Shown piece by piece: positions 26,688 to 35,831 of a stretch of DNA of 64,000 nucleotides. The translations under genes and the position numbers were made by a program. The DNA comes from UBA4479 sp963974935 (GTDB lineage Bacteria > Pseudomonadota > Alphaproteobacteria > Rhodospirillales > Casp-alpha2). The notes under the pieces were generated by a model that worked only from the letters and a program-made list of their open reading frames with translations, had not been told where the DNA came from and searched no databases. The number at the start of each line of letters is the position of its first letter. The stretch's first letter is position 1. Where the stretch lies: NCBI GenBank assembly GCA_963974935.1, contig CAXBEV010000010.1:1-64000 (forward strand), given 5' to 3'.

Positions 26688-28082
26688 ATGCCGTTTCGTT
26701 TCAGTCTTACCGCGTTGATGCTTGTGATCGGGCTTGGTTTTGCAGCGCCCCTTTCGGCTGAAAATGTGGCCAATCCTGCGCTCCGGTTGACGATTTACAC
26801 GAACGGTCTGGCCTTGGTGGATGCCGCCCGTACCTTGCCGGCGTCGGCGTCCGGGACGGTGCGGCTGGATGGTGTCGGGCCGCAGCTGATTGCCGATAGT
26901 GTCCGTGTGCAGCTTTCAGACGGACCCGAGTTACGCGAGATCACGCTCGATTCGGATATCATGACGCAGCAGACTTTGTTGGCGCGTGCGCTCGGCAAAA
27001 CCGTGCGCGTGATCCGCACCAACCCGGCGACCGGCGCTGAGACCGAGCACGAAGCCGAGGTCTTGAGCGTGCAGGGTGGCCTTGTGTTGCGTATGGACGG
27101 GCGCATTGAAACCGGTGTGCCGGGCCGGATCGTATTCGATGACGTGCCCGAAGATTTGCACGCCACACCGCGTCTGACGCTTGGGTTCGATGCGCCGTTA
27201 CAGGCGCCGACAGCTGCGCGGATCGCTTATCTGACCGGCGGGTTGTCGTGGGATGCTGTCTATACGGCGGTCTTGAATGACGCGCATACGCGCTTTGACT
27301 TGGAAGGCTGGGCGAAGATCGTCAACAATGCCGGTGTCGATTTAGGACCGGCGTCGGTGGCGCTTGTCGCGGGTGAGGTGAATCGCGAAAGCGCGCCGAT
27401 CGTCGGCAAAATGCTAATGCGCTCCGAATCCATGATGGCCGCCGCACGTTCGGATGATGCGCCCAGGCGGTCTTTGTCGGCATTTCATTTATATGATTTG
27501 CTGGGTGCGGTGACGCTGCGTGACAAAGAAACAACCCAACGCCGGTTGCTGAGCGCTGATGAGGTTGCGGCAGAACGGGTCCTTGAATACCGTCGGGGCG
27601 CGCCGGTGTTTGGTCCGATGCGTTACGTCGGTGCACCGGAACCCGTGCGCCAGCGGATCGTTGCCGAGAACACGACGGTGGCACATTTAGGCGTGCCGCT
27701 GCCGGCAGGCTTGGTGCGGGCTTACGTGCGCGACAAAGACGGCGCGCTCCGCTTTATCGGTGAAGATCGGATCGGCAATCTTGCCGTCGGTGACGAGTTG
27801 GCCCTTGATTTGGGCGAGGCCTTTGACGTCACCGTGTCTCGCCGCCAGACGGACTTTCGTCAAGTCGGCGAGCGCACTACCGAAACGGCGTTTTCTCTCC
27901 GCGTGCACAACGGTGGCAACGGCCCGGCGACGGTGCAGGTGATCGAAGATATTCCCGGCGACTGGGAAATCTTAAGCGAAAGCTTGAGCCATGCAAAAGA
28001 CGGTGCTGCGGCACGTTGGCGGGTCACGGTGCCGGCGCAACGCGATGTGGATTTGACGTATCGTGTACGGGTCCGACGCTAA
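26688..28082 (+). CDS. DUF4139 domain-containing secreted protein
   Basis: Protein of 464 residues with a Sec signal peptide (FSLTALMLVIGLGFAAPLSA) and a DUF4139-type body: LRLTIYTNGLALVDAARTLP at the start of the mature part, YLTGGLSWDAVYTAVLNDAH in the middle, and a C-terminal beta domain with FSLRVHNGGNGPATVQVIEDIPGDWEI (quoted in key parts). The family is found in envelopes of many proteobacteria; function not established. GGAGAC precedes the ATG. Its stop lies two bases from the convergent nucleoside transporter stop. Confidence 0.82.
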   Translation: MPFRFSLTALMLVIGLGFAAPLSAENVANPALRLTIYTNGLALVDAARTLPASASGTVRLDGVGPQLIADSVRVQLSDGPELREITLDSDIMTQQTLLARALGKTVRVIRTNPATGAETEHEAEVLSVQGGLVLRMDGRIETGVPGRIVFDDVPEDLHATPRLTLGFDAPLQAPTAARIAYLTGGLSWDAVYTAVLNDAHTRFDLEGWAKIVNNAGVDLGPASVALVAGEVNRESAPIVGKMLMRSESMMAAARSDDAPRRSLSAFHLYDLLGAVTLRDKETTQRRLLSADEVAAERVLEYRRGAPVFGPMRYVGAPEPVRQRIVAENTTVAHLGVPLPAGLVRAYVRDKDGALRFIGEDRIGNLAVGDELALDLGEAFDVTVSRRQTDFRQVGERTTETAFSLRVHNGGNGPATVQVIEDIPGDWEILSESLSHAKDGAAARWRVTVPAQRDVDLTYRVRVRR

Positions 28083-28084
28083 GT

Positions 28085-29317
28085 TCAGAAAAATAAACTT
28101 GCCATGGCACCGGTTAAACACGTTGCCAAGGTCCCGGAAATGATTGAGCGACCCCCGAGCTCGATGATCTCTGTGCGCCGTTCCGGGCACATGGTGATTA
28201 GGCCGCCGATCATGATGCCGAGGCTGCCGAAATTTGCGAAACCGCATAACGCATAGGTCATGATCAACCGGCTACGATCCGAGATCACATCGGCTGGAAG
28301 CTCGGCGAGCTTCAGATAGGCTAAAAATTCATTCAACACGATTTTGATGCCGAGCAGCGCGCCTGCATCGACGGCTTCACTCCAGGGGATGCCCATCAGG
28401 AATGCAATGGGCGCCAGCAACCAACCTAAAAGCCGTTCCAGCGTTAATGCCTGTCCGGTGATTTCAGGACCGAGGCCAAGGCCCGCATTGACCAAGGCGA
28501 CCAGAGCAACCGCAACCACCAAAAGCGCGATTACGTTGATCAAAAGATGGACGCCCTCCATGGTGCCCCTGGTGAGGGCAGCCATCGCAGAGCCGTCGTC
28601 GGGCGCGTCGATGTCGCCGGGTGTCGGGGCGCTTAACGGCACCATCAATTGCGCGATGGTGATCGCGGCTGGCGCGCTCAACAGCGATGCTGTCAGGATG
28701 TGTCCGAGCGCGCCTGGAACGACTGGCCCGATGACCGACGCATATAACACCAAAACTGTGCCGGCCACCGTCGCCATGCCGGCGGTCATCAAAACGAATA
28801 ACTCGCCCCGGTGCAGATTTTTCAAATACGGGCGGACCAAGAGTGGGCTTTCGACCATGCCGATGAATACGTTCGCAGCCACGCCGACGCCGAGCGCGCC
28901 ACCGATGCCGAATCCGCGCGTCAACAGCCACGCCATGCCTTTGACGATGGCCGGTAAGATTCGCCAATGGAACAACAAGGCTGACAGTGCGCTCACAACC
29001 AAAATTAACGGCAAAGCTTGAAAAGCTAAGTTGAAGCCTGCGCCTGGCCAAGGCTCGCTAAACGGTAACGGCCCGCCGCCGATATACCCGAAAACAAAGG
29101 ATGTGCCGGCGCGCGTTGCGTCCATCAACGCAGTGACAACCCCATTCAAAGCCAAGAATACGTTCTGCATGGCGGGAATACTGAGTAAAAGCGCAGCCAG
29201 TGCGGCCTGGATGGCAAGTCCGATGGCGACCGCTTTGAGGTCGGCATCGCGTCTGTTTTCGCTTATGATCCACGCCAACAGCGGGAATGCGATGATGCCT
29301 AGTACGCCTTGCCACAT
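28085..29317 (-). CDS. Concentrative nucleoside transporter (NupC/CNT family)
   Basis: Inner-membrane ion-coupled nucleoside permease, 410 residues with about ten hydrophobic segments. CNT signatures: the gate domain GMVESPLLVRPYL, MTAGMATVAGTVLVLYA, and IVLNEFLAYLKL (NEF motif) near residue 330. The ATG at 29317 is chosen for its AGAGGGG ribosome site; the frame extends upstream without one. It brings in nucleosides for salvage. The 113-base gap to def carries the divergent promoters. Confidence 0.92.
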   Translation of the reverse strand: MWQGVLGIIAFPLLAWIISENRRDADLKAVAIGLAIQAALAALLLSIPAMQNVFLALNGVVTALMDATRAGTSFVFGYIGGGPLPFSEPWPGAGFNLAFQALPLILVVSALSALLFHWRILPAIVKGMAWLLTRGFGIGGALGVGVAANVFIGMVESPLLVRPYLKNLHRGELFVLMTAGMATVAGTVLVLYASVIGPVVPGALGHILTASLLSAPAAITIAQLMVPLSAPTPGDIDAPDDGSAMAALTRGTMEGVHLLINVIALLVVAVALVALVNAGLGLGPEITGQALTLERLLGWLLAPIAFLMGIPWSEAVDAGALLGIKIVLNEFLAYLKLAELPADVISDRSRLIMTYALCGFANFGSLGIMIGGLITMCPERRTEIIELGGRSIISGTLATCLTGAMASLFF

Positions 29318-29430
29318 CGGCGGCCCCTCTGAATATTTGGATGTGTTGACCTTGCAAAAAAGTCTCTTCGCTTGACGACGGAAAGCCAAGATCATATTTC
29401 CTGGTCATGAATTAACAAAAAGAGCCGTTC

Positions 29431-29952
29431 ATGACCGTATTACCGATCATTGTTGCCCCGGACCCGCGCCTTAAAATTAAGGCGAAGCCGGTTGATGCCG
29501 TCGATGACGACGTGCGGCAACTCATGGATGATATGCTGGACTCCATGTATGCCGCGCAAGGGATCGGCCTTGCCGCGCCGCAGGTCGGTGACCAGCGCCG
29601 TGTGATCGTCGTCGATGTTTCGCGTGAAAACGAAGATCCGCAGCCGATGTATATGGCCAATCCGCAAATCATCGGAGTCTCGGATGATGATCGTGAGCAT
29701 GAGGAAGGCTGCTTATCGCTGCCCGAATATTATGCCGCAGTCGTGCGTCCCGATCATGTGCGGATTCGCTATTTGGATCGCGACAATGAGATTCGTGAAA
29801 TTGATACGGACGGTCTTTTGGCGACGTGTATCCAGCATGAAATTGATCACCTTGACGGCGTGCTGTTCGTCGATCATGTGTCGGCGCTGAAGCGCAATAT
29901 GATTTTGCGTAAACTGCAAAAGGCGAAAAAGCTCGCCGCTCAGCCCGCGTGA
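29431..29952 (+). CDS. def: Peptide deformylase
   Basis: Removes the formyl group from new N-terminal methionines; metalloenzyme of 173 residues. All three motifs are present: GIGLAAPQVG near residue 44, EEGCLSLPEY (metal Cys) near residue 92 and QHEIDHLDG (two metal His and catalytic Glu) near residue 135. It is followed by fmt with a GTGA overlap, the standard pairing of formyl transfer and removal. Confidence 0.97.
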   Translation: MTVLPIIVAPDPRLKIKAKPVDAVDDDVRQLMDDMLDSMYAAQGIGLAAPQVGDQRRVIVVDVSRENEDPQPMYMANPQIIGVSDDDREHEEGCLSLPEYYAAVVRPDHVRIRYLDRDNEIREIDTDGLLATCIQHEIDHLDGVLFVDHVSALKRNMILRKLQKAKKLAAQPA

Positions 29953-30896
29953 CCGATCTCGCCCCGCTGCGGTTGGCCTTCATGGGCAGCCCGGATTTTT
30001 CTGTCCCGACCCTCAACGCATTGATTGCCGCAGGCCACGATGTTGTCTGTGTCTACGCCCAGCCGCCACGGCCTGCCGGGCGCGGTCAAAAGGAACGCCC
30101 TTGCCCCGTGCATGCGGCTGCCCTTGATGCCGGCATTGAGGTGCGCACACCTAAAAGCCTCAAAAACGTCGAGGCACAGCATGACTTTGCGGCGCTCTAT
30201 TTGGATGCGGCGATCGTTGTCGCGTATGGACTGATCTTGCCGGTGCCGATTCTTGAGGCACCGAAGTTGGGATGTTTGAATGTGCATGCATCGTTGTTGC
30301 CCAGATGGCGCGGTGCGGCGCCGATTCAGCGCGCCATTGAAGCCGGCGATTTGGAAACGGGCGTGTGCATCATGAAGATGGATATTGGCCTCGACACCGG
30401 CCCGGTGTTGGCGCGCGGCGCCATTCATATTGGTGCGGATGAAACGGCGGGAGGATTACATGATCGCCTCAGCGTGTTGGGAGCCGAGCTGTTGACGCCA
30501 ACCTTGGCGGCATTTGCGGCCGGCGAGATCACGCCCAAGCCGCAATCCGAAGACGGTGTGACATATGCACACAAAATCTCTAAAGGTGAAGGTGCTTTGA
30601 ATTTTGATGCGCCTGCTGATGCGCTTGCGCGCAAAGTGCGGGCATTAACGCCTTGGCCCGGCGTGTGGTTTCAAGCGGGCGATATGCGGATTAAAGTCGG
30701 CGCGGTCGAGGTGGCCCCAGGCGATTCATCGAAAGCTCCTGGGACTGTCTTAGACGACACATTGCGTATCAATTGTGCTGAGGGTGCATTGCGCCCAACG
30801 CTGCTGCAACGCCCTGGGCGCGGGATGATGGAGACCGATGCATTTCTGCGCGGTCATCCGGTACCGGTCGGTACGATGTTAAGCCAGCGTGGCTAA
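29949..30896 (+). CDS. fmt: Methionyl-tRNA formyltransferase
   Basis: Formylates initiator Met-tRNA with 10-formyl-tetrahydrofolate; 315 residues. Seen: N terminus LRLAFMGSPDFSVPTLNAL, the catalytic HASLLPRWRGAAPIQRAI near residue 110 with Asp in DIGLDTGPVL, and the C-terminal OB-like tRNA-binding domain from about residue 205. The start is GTG at 29949, overlapping the def stop. The 3' end overlaps the convergent unknown gene by 18 bases. Confidence 0.97.
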   Translation: MTDLAPLRLAFMGSPDFSVPTLNALIAAGHDVVCVYAQPPRPAGRGQKERPCPVHAAALDAGIEVRTPKSLKNVEAQHDFAALYLDAAIVVAYGLILPVPILEAPKLGCLNVHASLLPRWRGAAPIQRAIEAGDLETGVCIMKMDIGLDTGPVLARGAIHIGADETAGGLHDRLSVLGAELLTPTLAAFAAGEITPKPQSEDGVTYAHKISKGEGALNFDAPADALARKVRALTPWPGVWFQAGDMRIKVGAVEVAPGDSSKAPGTVLDDTLRINCAEGALRPTLLQRPGRGMMETDAFLRGHPVPVGTMLSQRG

Positions 30897-31919
30897 CATC
30901 GTGGCGTCATCTTCCAGGTTTGGGATTCTATCCATACCTTGGCGCATTTCGGTCATGATGAACTCGGCGCGCCTTTGTGGGCTGCCGGATCGGGCATCCG
31001 GGAACAGTCGATTCCAAGTGTCCAATTTTACGGTCAGCGCGCACAACACACCGCCAAGCTTGGTATGATAGCTGCTGATCACGCGTTGTAATTCGCGAAA
31101 CTTCTCAGCGGAGATGTCATCCCACATGTTATGGGTGCCGCGCTCGAAACTTTCAAAACGAGCCGTGATTTGAAGGGTCAAGTCGATGATCTTCGTTTCC
31201 AGCATGTCGATGGCCTGTTGCAGGCTGGTATCGTTCTTGAGAACGTAGTTTGCTCGAAGCGCTGGCAGCGCCTCCAAAAATGACGTGATAATCGGCTCCA
31301 CGGAGTCAAGGCAGCGGCGATAATATGAAAGCGATAAAAAGATATCGCCATAATCTTCGATGAAGGCTGGGACCTCTTCGGGTTTGATGCCGAGTTTTTC
31401 GGCCATCACTTTGAGTTTCTCCAGGGCACGTTTTATATCCGGATCCCGAAACAGGCCGACGACATCTTCAAAGGTTTCGATTTTCACGTCTTCGTCCTTG
31501 CCATAAATCTGCAGGATCAACGGGCGCGTGAAGTCGGTCATGTAGGTGGCGAGTTCTTTGTTCATATCCGGCGACAAAGTCAGCGCTTCGTGGTCGTTAA
31601 CGTTGATGTTGATTTGACGCAAAGCGATCCGGAGCGAAAAAATGTCGTAGCTGGGCATGCTTGCAACTTTACGTATCAAAATCATATCCGGATTGGTGCC
31701 CGTGTCGTTCCATGAAAATTCTTGCGGCAGGTCCTCAACTTCAAGCTGTCCGCTGCCCGAGTTTTCATCCTTAAAAACCTCAACCACGCTTTTCAGGCGT
31801 GCGTTCTTAATCATTCGGGCACGCTTCAGGCCGGTGGTTTTCAAAGGGAGTATTTCAAGCGGTAGGATATGTAGCGCATCCCGCTCGTTCTCAATCAAAA
31901 TGGACGACGTATTGTCCAT
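30879..31919 (-). CDS. Uncharacterised protein, 346 residues
   Basis: I do not recognise this family. There is no signal peptide or membrane helix. The first third reads as mixed alpha/beta (DALHILPLEILPLKTTGLKR), the rest is largely helical: about 150-260 with many charged residues and 265-330 with amphipathic stretches (RFESFERGTHNMWDD, RRAEFIMTEMRQGMD). The ATG at 31919 has GGGGAG about ten bases upstream; the longer frame reaches into the truA promoter. Cytosolic, possibly regulatory or structural, divergent from truA and overlapping the fmt 3' end. Confidence 0.75.
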   Translation of the reverse strand: MDNTSSILIENERDALHILPLEILPLKTTGLKRARMIKNARLKSVVEVFKDENSGSGQLEVEDLPQEFSWNDTGTNPDMILIRKVASMPSYDIFSLRIALRQININVNDHEALTLSPDMNKELATYMTDFTRPLILQIYGKDEDVKIETFEDVVGLFRDPDIKRALEKLKVMAEKLGIKPEEVPAFIEDYGDIFLSLSYYRRCLDSVEPIITSFLEALPALRANYVLKNDTSLQQAIDMLETKIIDLTLQITARFESFERGTHNMWDDISAEKFRELQRVISSYHTKLGGVLCALTVKLDTWNRLFPDARSGSPQRRAEFIMTEMRQGMDRIPNLEDDATMLATLA

Positions 31920-32019
31920 ACAAAAAAGCGCTCCCCGTGTTTGACAATAAGCAAACACTAGCAGACTACTCTTTGATCCCAAAGGTTTAACGGATGTAAC
32001 GGGGGATGAATTTTTAGCC

Positions 32020-32763
32020 ATGCCGCGGTATCGATTATTGATTGAATATGACGGCGCAGAATTTGTCGGGTGGCAGAGTCAGGATAACGGCGTGGCGGTG
32101 CAGGCCATACTCGAAGAGGCCGTATTCCGGCTTTGCGGTGAGACATGCCTTGTGCAAGGTGCCGGGCGTACGGACTCAGGCGTGCATGCAACTGGTCAGG
32201 TCGCGCATGTCGATATTTCGAAGGAGTTTGACGCTGATACCGTTCGTGATGCTCTCAATCATCATGTGCGCCCGCATCCTATCGCGGTACTGTCTGCAAC
32301 GATGGTGGATGATGATTTTCATGCGCGATTTTCGGCGACTAAACGTGCTTATTTGTATCGGATTTTAAACCGCCGCCCACCACCGGTGTTGGATCGTGGT
32401 CGTGTATGGTGGGTTGCGCAGCCACTGGATGCAATGGCGATGCACGAGGCGGCGCAAACGTTGATCGGTCATCATGATTTTACGACGTTTCGCGCGACCG
32501 CTTGTCAGGCACAATCGCCGATGCGTACTCTTGATCGGCTGGATGTGATGCGCGCCAGCGAAGAAGTCCATGTTATCGTCGAAGCGCGGTCGTTTCTGCA
32601 TCATCAAGTGCGGAACATCGTTGGCACGCTGATTTTGGTCGGCGAAGGCAAGTGGCAACAGCGCGATGTCGTCGAAGCGCTCAATGCCCATGATCGTTGC
32701 GCGGGCGGCCCGACGGCACCGGCATCGGGGCTTTATCTTACCCATGTAGGCTACGACGATTAA
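32020..32763 (+). CDS. truA: tRNA pseudouridine(38-40) synthase
   Basis: Modifies uridines 38-40 in the tRNA anticodon arm; 247 residues. The family start MPRYRLLIEYDGAEFVGWQ, the catalytic Asp in GRTDSGVHATGQ near residue 52, RAYLYRILNRRPPPVLD and FLHHQVRNIVGTL near residue 190 are all present. The TruA-fmt-def proximity is typical of alphaproteobacteria. Confidence 0.97.
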   Translation: MPRYRLLIEYDGAEFVGWQSQDNGVAVQAILEEAVFRLCGETCLVQGAGRTDSGVHATGQVAHVDISKEFDADTVRDALNHHVRPHPIAVLSATMVDDDFHARFSATKRAYLYRILNRRPPPVLDRGRVWWVAQPLDAMAMHEAAQTLIGHHDFTTFRATACQAQSPMRTLDRLDVMRASEEVHVIVEARSFLHHQVRNIVGTLILVGEGKWQQRDVVEALNAHDRCAGGPTAPASGLYLTHVGYDD

Positions 32764-32809
32764 GCGGGAAACCGATGGCAGCATTGCGCCAATGTGATAA
32801 GCTATCCTC

Positions 32810-33169
32810 ATGAAAGATAAAATGAATTTAAGCCTGTCCAGCGGCAACGGTTCGACGGGTAATCAGCAACGTCAAGCGACACCGGAGCCGACGCCGCTAT
32901 GCGGGATGATGGCATGTGGCTTTGGCATCTTAGGTATTTTTGGCCCGGCATTTTTTTTCACGCCGCTTGGATTTCTATTTTCGATAATCGCCTTTTTTCG
33001 CGGTCAAGCAGCTTGGGGTCTGGCAGGTATTCTGTTGGCGGTGGGCGGGTTTTTGACCTCACCGTTGCTGATGGGCGTGGTCGGCTTTGGTGCGTTCTTT
33101 ATGATTTTCGATTGGCAGGAATTTATGCGTCCGGTTTATGAATTCCTGGGCTACACGACCGAGGTGTAA
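32810..33169 (+). CDS. Small membrane protein, unknown
   Basis: Protein of up to 119 residues with a polar N terminus and two to three hydrophobic segments (about 35-55, 58-76 and 80-103: GFGILGIFGPAFFFTPLGFL, then GILLAVGGFLTSPLLMGVVG). It resembles short DUF4190-like membrane proteins but I cannot assign a family. A second ATG at 32822 is possible. It runs 46 bases after truA on the same strand and ends one base before the stop of the convergent membrane protein gene. Confidence 0.7.
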   Translation: MKDKMNLSLSSGNGSTGNQQRQATPEPTPLCGMMACGFGILGIFGPAFFFTPLGFLFSIIAFFRGQAAWGLAGILLAVGGFLTSPLLMGVVGFGAFFMIFDWQEFMRPVYEFLGYTTEV

Positions 33170-33736
33170 TCAGTTTCCACTCGCCAAGGTTTCGGTAAAC
33201 CCGCTCCACACGATCGCGCTCAAAACATCTAAACCGACGATCAGCGCCGCTTGGCCGCGATTGATATCCAATGTTGTGCGCGCGATAAACCAAATGAATA
33301 CAGCCACATAGGCGAAAATAAGGAGTGCGAAAAACGCGCGCGCGCCGGTCGATGTGCCGGTGACGGCATCAATGAAGGCGAGGAGGAAAAACAGCGTGTT
33401 ATAAATTACCGCTGACCAATTATAGGCGGCTAGGAAATGTGCAAACCGGTCTTCACGGTCCATGGCACGGACCGCGTACCAAACAACAACGGGAAAGACC
33501 AGCCAACCACCGGCGTACGAAATTAAGGCAAATATCAGTGCCGGCCCAGCATCAGGCTCTTGGTAAAAATTGAAGATGACCAGGAAGAGGAAAAACGGTG
33601 CCGCCAACAGCGCCGCAAAAAACGATTGCCACGCAGCGCGGGCAGTGTGGCCGAACAGCGCAGTGCCGTTGGGATCAAATCGCGCGAGTTTGAGGGCGCC
33701 GAGCAGCGCCGTTAAAACCTCAACGCGGGTCGGCAT
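33170..33736 (-). CDS. Yip1-like membrane protein, unknown function
   Basis: Integral membrane protein of 188 residues with about five hydrophobic segments (AAPFFLFLVIFNFY, YAGGWLVFPVVVWYAV, YNTLFFLLAFIDAV, FFALLIFAYVAVFIWF, GLDVLSAIVWSGF). The pattern is that of alphaproteobacterial Yip1/transporter-like proteins encoded behind dapE. ATG 33736 overlaps the dapE stop (TGATG); a GTG three bases upstream is also possible. Function unknown. Confidence 0.75.
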   Translation of the reverse strand: MPTRVEVLTALLGALKLARFDPNGTALFGHTARAAWQSFFAALLAAPFFLFLVIFNFYQEPDAGPALIFALISYAGGWLVFPVVVWYAVRAMDREDRFAHFLAAYNWSAVIYNTLFFLLAFIDAVTGTSTGARAFFALLIFAYVAVFIWFIARTTLDINRGQAALIVGLDVLSAIVWSGFTETLASGN

Positions 33737-34899
33737 CACTTGGTTCGCTCAAAAAAGCCGTTCAGCATATGCAGGTAAATGTCGCTGAGCCCATAAATAT
33801 CATCAATGCGGCTGTTTTCATCGACTTTGTGCGCAGTTTCGTTGGTCAGACCAAATTCTACCACTGGGCAATAATCTTTGATGAAACGTGCATCAGACGT
33901 GCCGCCGGTGGTGCTGAGTTCCGGAGTCTTGCCGGTGACGGTTTTGACAGCATCGCTGGCGACCTGACTGAGGTGACCGGGCGGCGTCAAAAAGCTCTCG
34001 CCGGAAACGCGGGTTCGCATCTCATAGCCGCCACCCGCTTGGTTCAAGCGCCCGCGCAGCAAGGCCTCGACGCTGTCGGACGAATGCAGATCATTGAAGC
34101 GAATATTGATGCGTGCTTCGGCGCGGGCCGGGATCACGTTGGTCGCCTGATTGGCGACATCGACCGTGGTGACCTGTAGCGTGCTGGGCTGGAAATGATC
34201 CGAGCCTTCGTCCAGGGGCACGTCCGTCAGACTGGTCAGTAACGTAAGTAGACGGTGAATCGGATTGTCGGCCAAGTGCGGATAGGCGGAATGACCTTGG
34301 ACGCCGTCGACGGTCAGCCACACGTTCATCGATCCGCGACGACCGATTTTGACCATATCCGAAAGATGTTCCGGGTTGGTCGGCTCGCCGACGACGCAGG
34401 CATCAAGTTTTTCACCACGTTCGGTCAGCCATTCGAGAACTTTTTTGGTGCCGTTGGTGGCATCGCCTTCTTCGTCGCCAGTGATCAGAAAGCTGAGCCG
34501 ACCATCGAAATCCGTGCCGTGTTCGGCAATGAATTTTGCGCTCGCCGCCATCATCCCAGCGACTGCACATTTCATGTCGCAGGCGCCACGCCCATATAGG
34601 CGTCCATCACGTTGGGTCGGCTGAAACGGGTCAGATGTCCAATCGTTGAGATCGCCCGGCGGCACCACATCGGTGTGCCCGGCCCAGCAAAAATTGGGGC
34701 CGCTGTCGCCAAATACCGCATACAAATTGCGCGTCGGCTCACCGGCTGGGTCGTTGAACGTCAGGTCATGACACGCGAAGCCGAGCGGGGTCAGAAAGTC
34801 GATCAACACGTCGAGCGCGCCGGCGTCTTCCGGCGTGACACTCGGGCGTGCGATCAGCGCTTCCGAAAGTTTGAGCGGATCAGGTTCTAAGGAGCTCAT
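33736..34899 (-). CDS. dapE: Succinyl-diaminopimelate desuccinylase
   Basis: Zinc peptidase-like enzyme of the lysine/peptidoglycan pathway, 387 residues, cleaving N-succinyl-LL-diaminopimelate. M20 family residues: CWAGHTDVVPPGD (metal His and Asp) near residue 70, GRGACDMKCAVAGM near residue 105, ITGDEEGDATNG (catalytic Glu pair) near residue 140 and GGTSDARFI near the C terminus. It overlaps the 3' end of dapD by 20 bases on the same strand, implying coupled translation. Confidence 0.97.
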   Translation of the reverse strand: MSSLEPDPLKLSEALIARPSVTPEDAGALDVLIDFLTPLGFACHDLTFNDPAGEPTRNLYAVFGDSGPNFCWAGHTDVVPPGDLNDWTSDPFQPTQRDGRLYGRGACDMKCAVAGMMAASAKFIAEHGTDFDGRLSFLITGDEEGDATNGTKKVLEWLTERGEKLDACVVGEPTNPEHLSDMVKIGRRGSMNVWLTVDGVQGHSAYPHLADNPIHRLLTLLTSLTDVPLDEGSDHFQPSTLQVTTVDVANQATNVIPARAEARINIRFNDLHSSDSVEALLRGRLNQAGGGYEMRTRVSGESFLTPPGHLSQVASDAVKTVTGKTPELSTTGGTSDARFIKDYCPVVEFGLTNETAHKVDENSRIDDIYGLSDIYLHMLNGFFERTK

Positions 34900-35722
34900 T
34901 GATCGATGTCTTAGAGCGTGTTTGTTCGTCGACCCGTTTTACGATCACGGCGCAGGCCAGCGATGGTCCAGGCGTGCCGTCCGGCAAAGGCTTGCCCGGC
35001 AATGTGCCGGGCACGACCACCGAATATGCAGGCACGCGACCGACAAAGATTTCACCTGTGTTGCGATCAATGATCTTGGTGGTCGACGTGATGAATACGC
35101 CCATCGACAGTACTGAGCCTTCTTCGACGATGACACCTTCGACGACTTCCGAACGAGCGCCGATGAAGCAGTTGTCTTCGATGATCACGGGGCCGGCCTG
35201 CAACGGCTCCAACACGCCGCCAAGGCCAACGCCGCCCGACAAGTGTACGCCTTTACCAACCTGCGCACACGAGCCGACGGTGGCCCATGTGTCGACCATG
35301 GTGCCCTCGTCAACGTAGGCGCCCAAGTTCACGAAACTCGGCATCAGGACGACACCCGGCGCGATATAGGCGGAATGGCGGACGATGGCGCCGGGGACAG
35401 CGCGAAAGCCGGCGCTGCGGAACTCCGCTTCACCCATGCTTTCGAATTTCGAAGGCACCTTATCCCACCAGTGTGCGCCACCCGGGCCACCCGGGATCGG
35501 CGTCATATCGTTCAGGCGGAACGACAACAGTACGGCTTTTTTGAGCCACTGATTGACCTGCCAGATGCCGTCGACCTTCTCCGCGACACGTCGCGCCCCG
35601 CTGTCGAGAAGACTCAGCCCGGCCTCGACGGCGTCGCGAATCTCGCCTTTGGTGGACAGCGACACGTTATCCCGATCTTCCCAGGCTGCGTCGATGACCT
35701 GTTCAAGCTGGTTGGCATCCAT
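34880..35722 (-). CDS. dapD: Tetrahydrodipicolinate N-succinyltransferase
   Basis: Transfers succinyl from CoA to tetrahydrodipicolinate, one step before DapE's substrate is formed; 280 residues. An N-terminal helical domain is followed by a left-handed beta-helix of hexapeptide repeats (VPGAIVRHSAYIAPGVVLMP and onward, about 105-240) that forms the trimer and binds succinyl-CoA. It lies upstream of dapE in one operon; the pyrimidine nucleotidase gene lies 109 bases further upstream on the same strand. Confidence 0.97.
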   Translation of the reverse strand: MDANQLEQVIDAAWEDRDNVSLSTKGEIRDAVEAGLSLLDSGARRVAEKVDGIWQVNQWLKKAVLLSFRLNDMTPIPGGPGGAHWWDKVPSKFESMGEAEFRSAGFRAVPGAIVRHSAYIAPGVVLMPSFVNLGAYVDEGTMVDTWATVGSCAQVGKGVHLSGGVGLGGVLEPLQAGPVIIEDNCFIGARSEVVEGVIVEEGSVLSMGVFITSTTKIIDRNTGEIFVGRVPAYSVVVPGTLPGKPLPDGTPGPSLACAVIVKRVDEQTRSKTSINELLRT

Positions 35723-35831
35723 GGCAGTCGTCTCCGTTTAAAATCTATATCACTTTTGATTATTCGGCGCGCGAAATGTGCCCGCCGTCTGCACCGAAGT
35801 CAACGGTCGAGCGCCCGCGCGGCGGCTGTGC

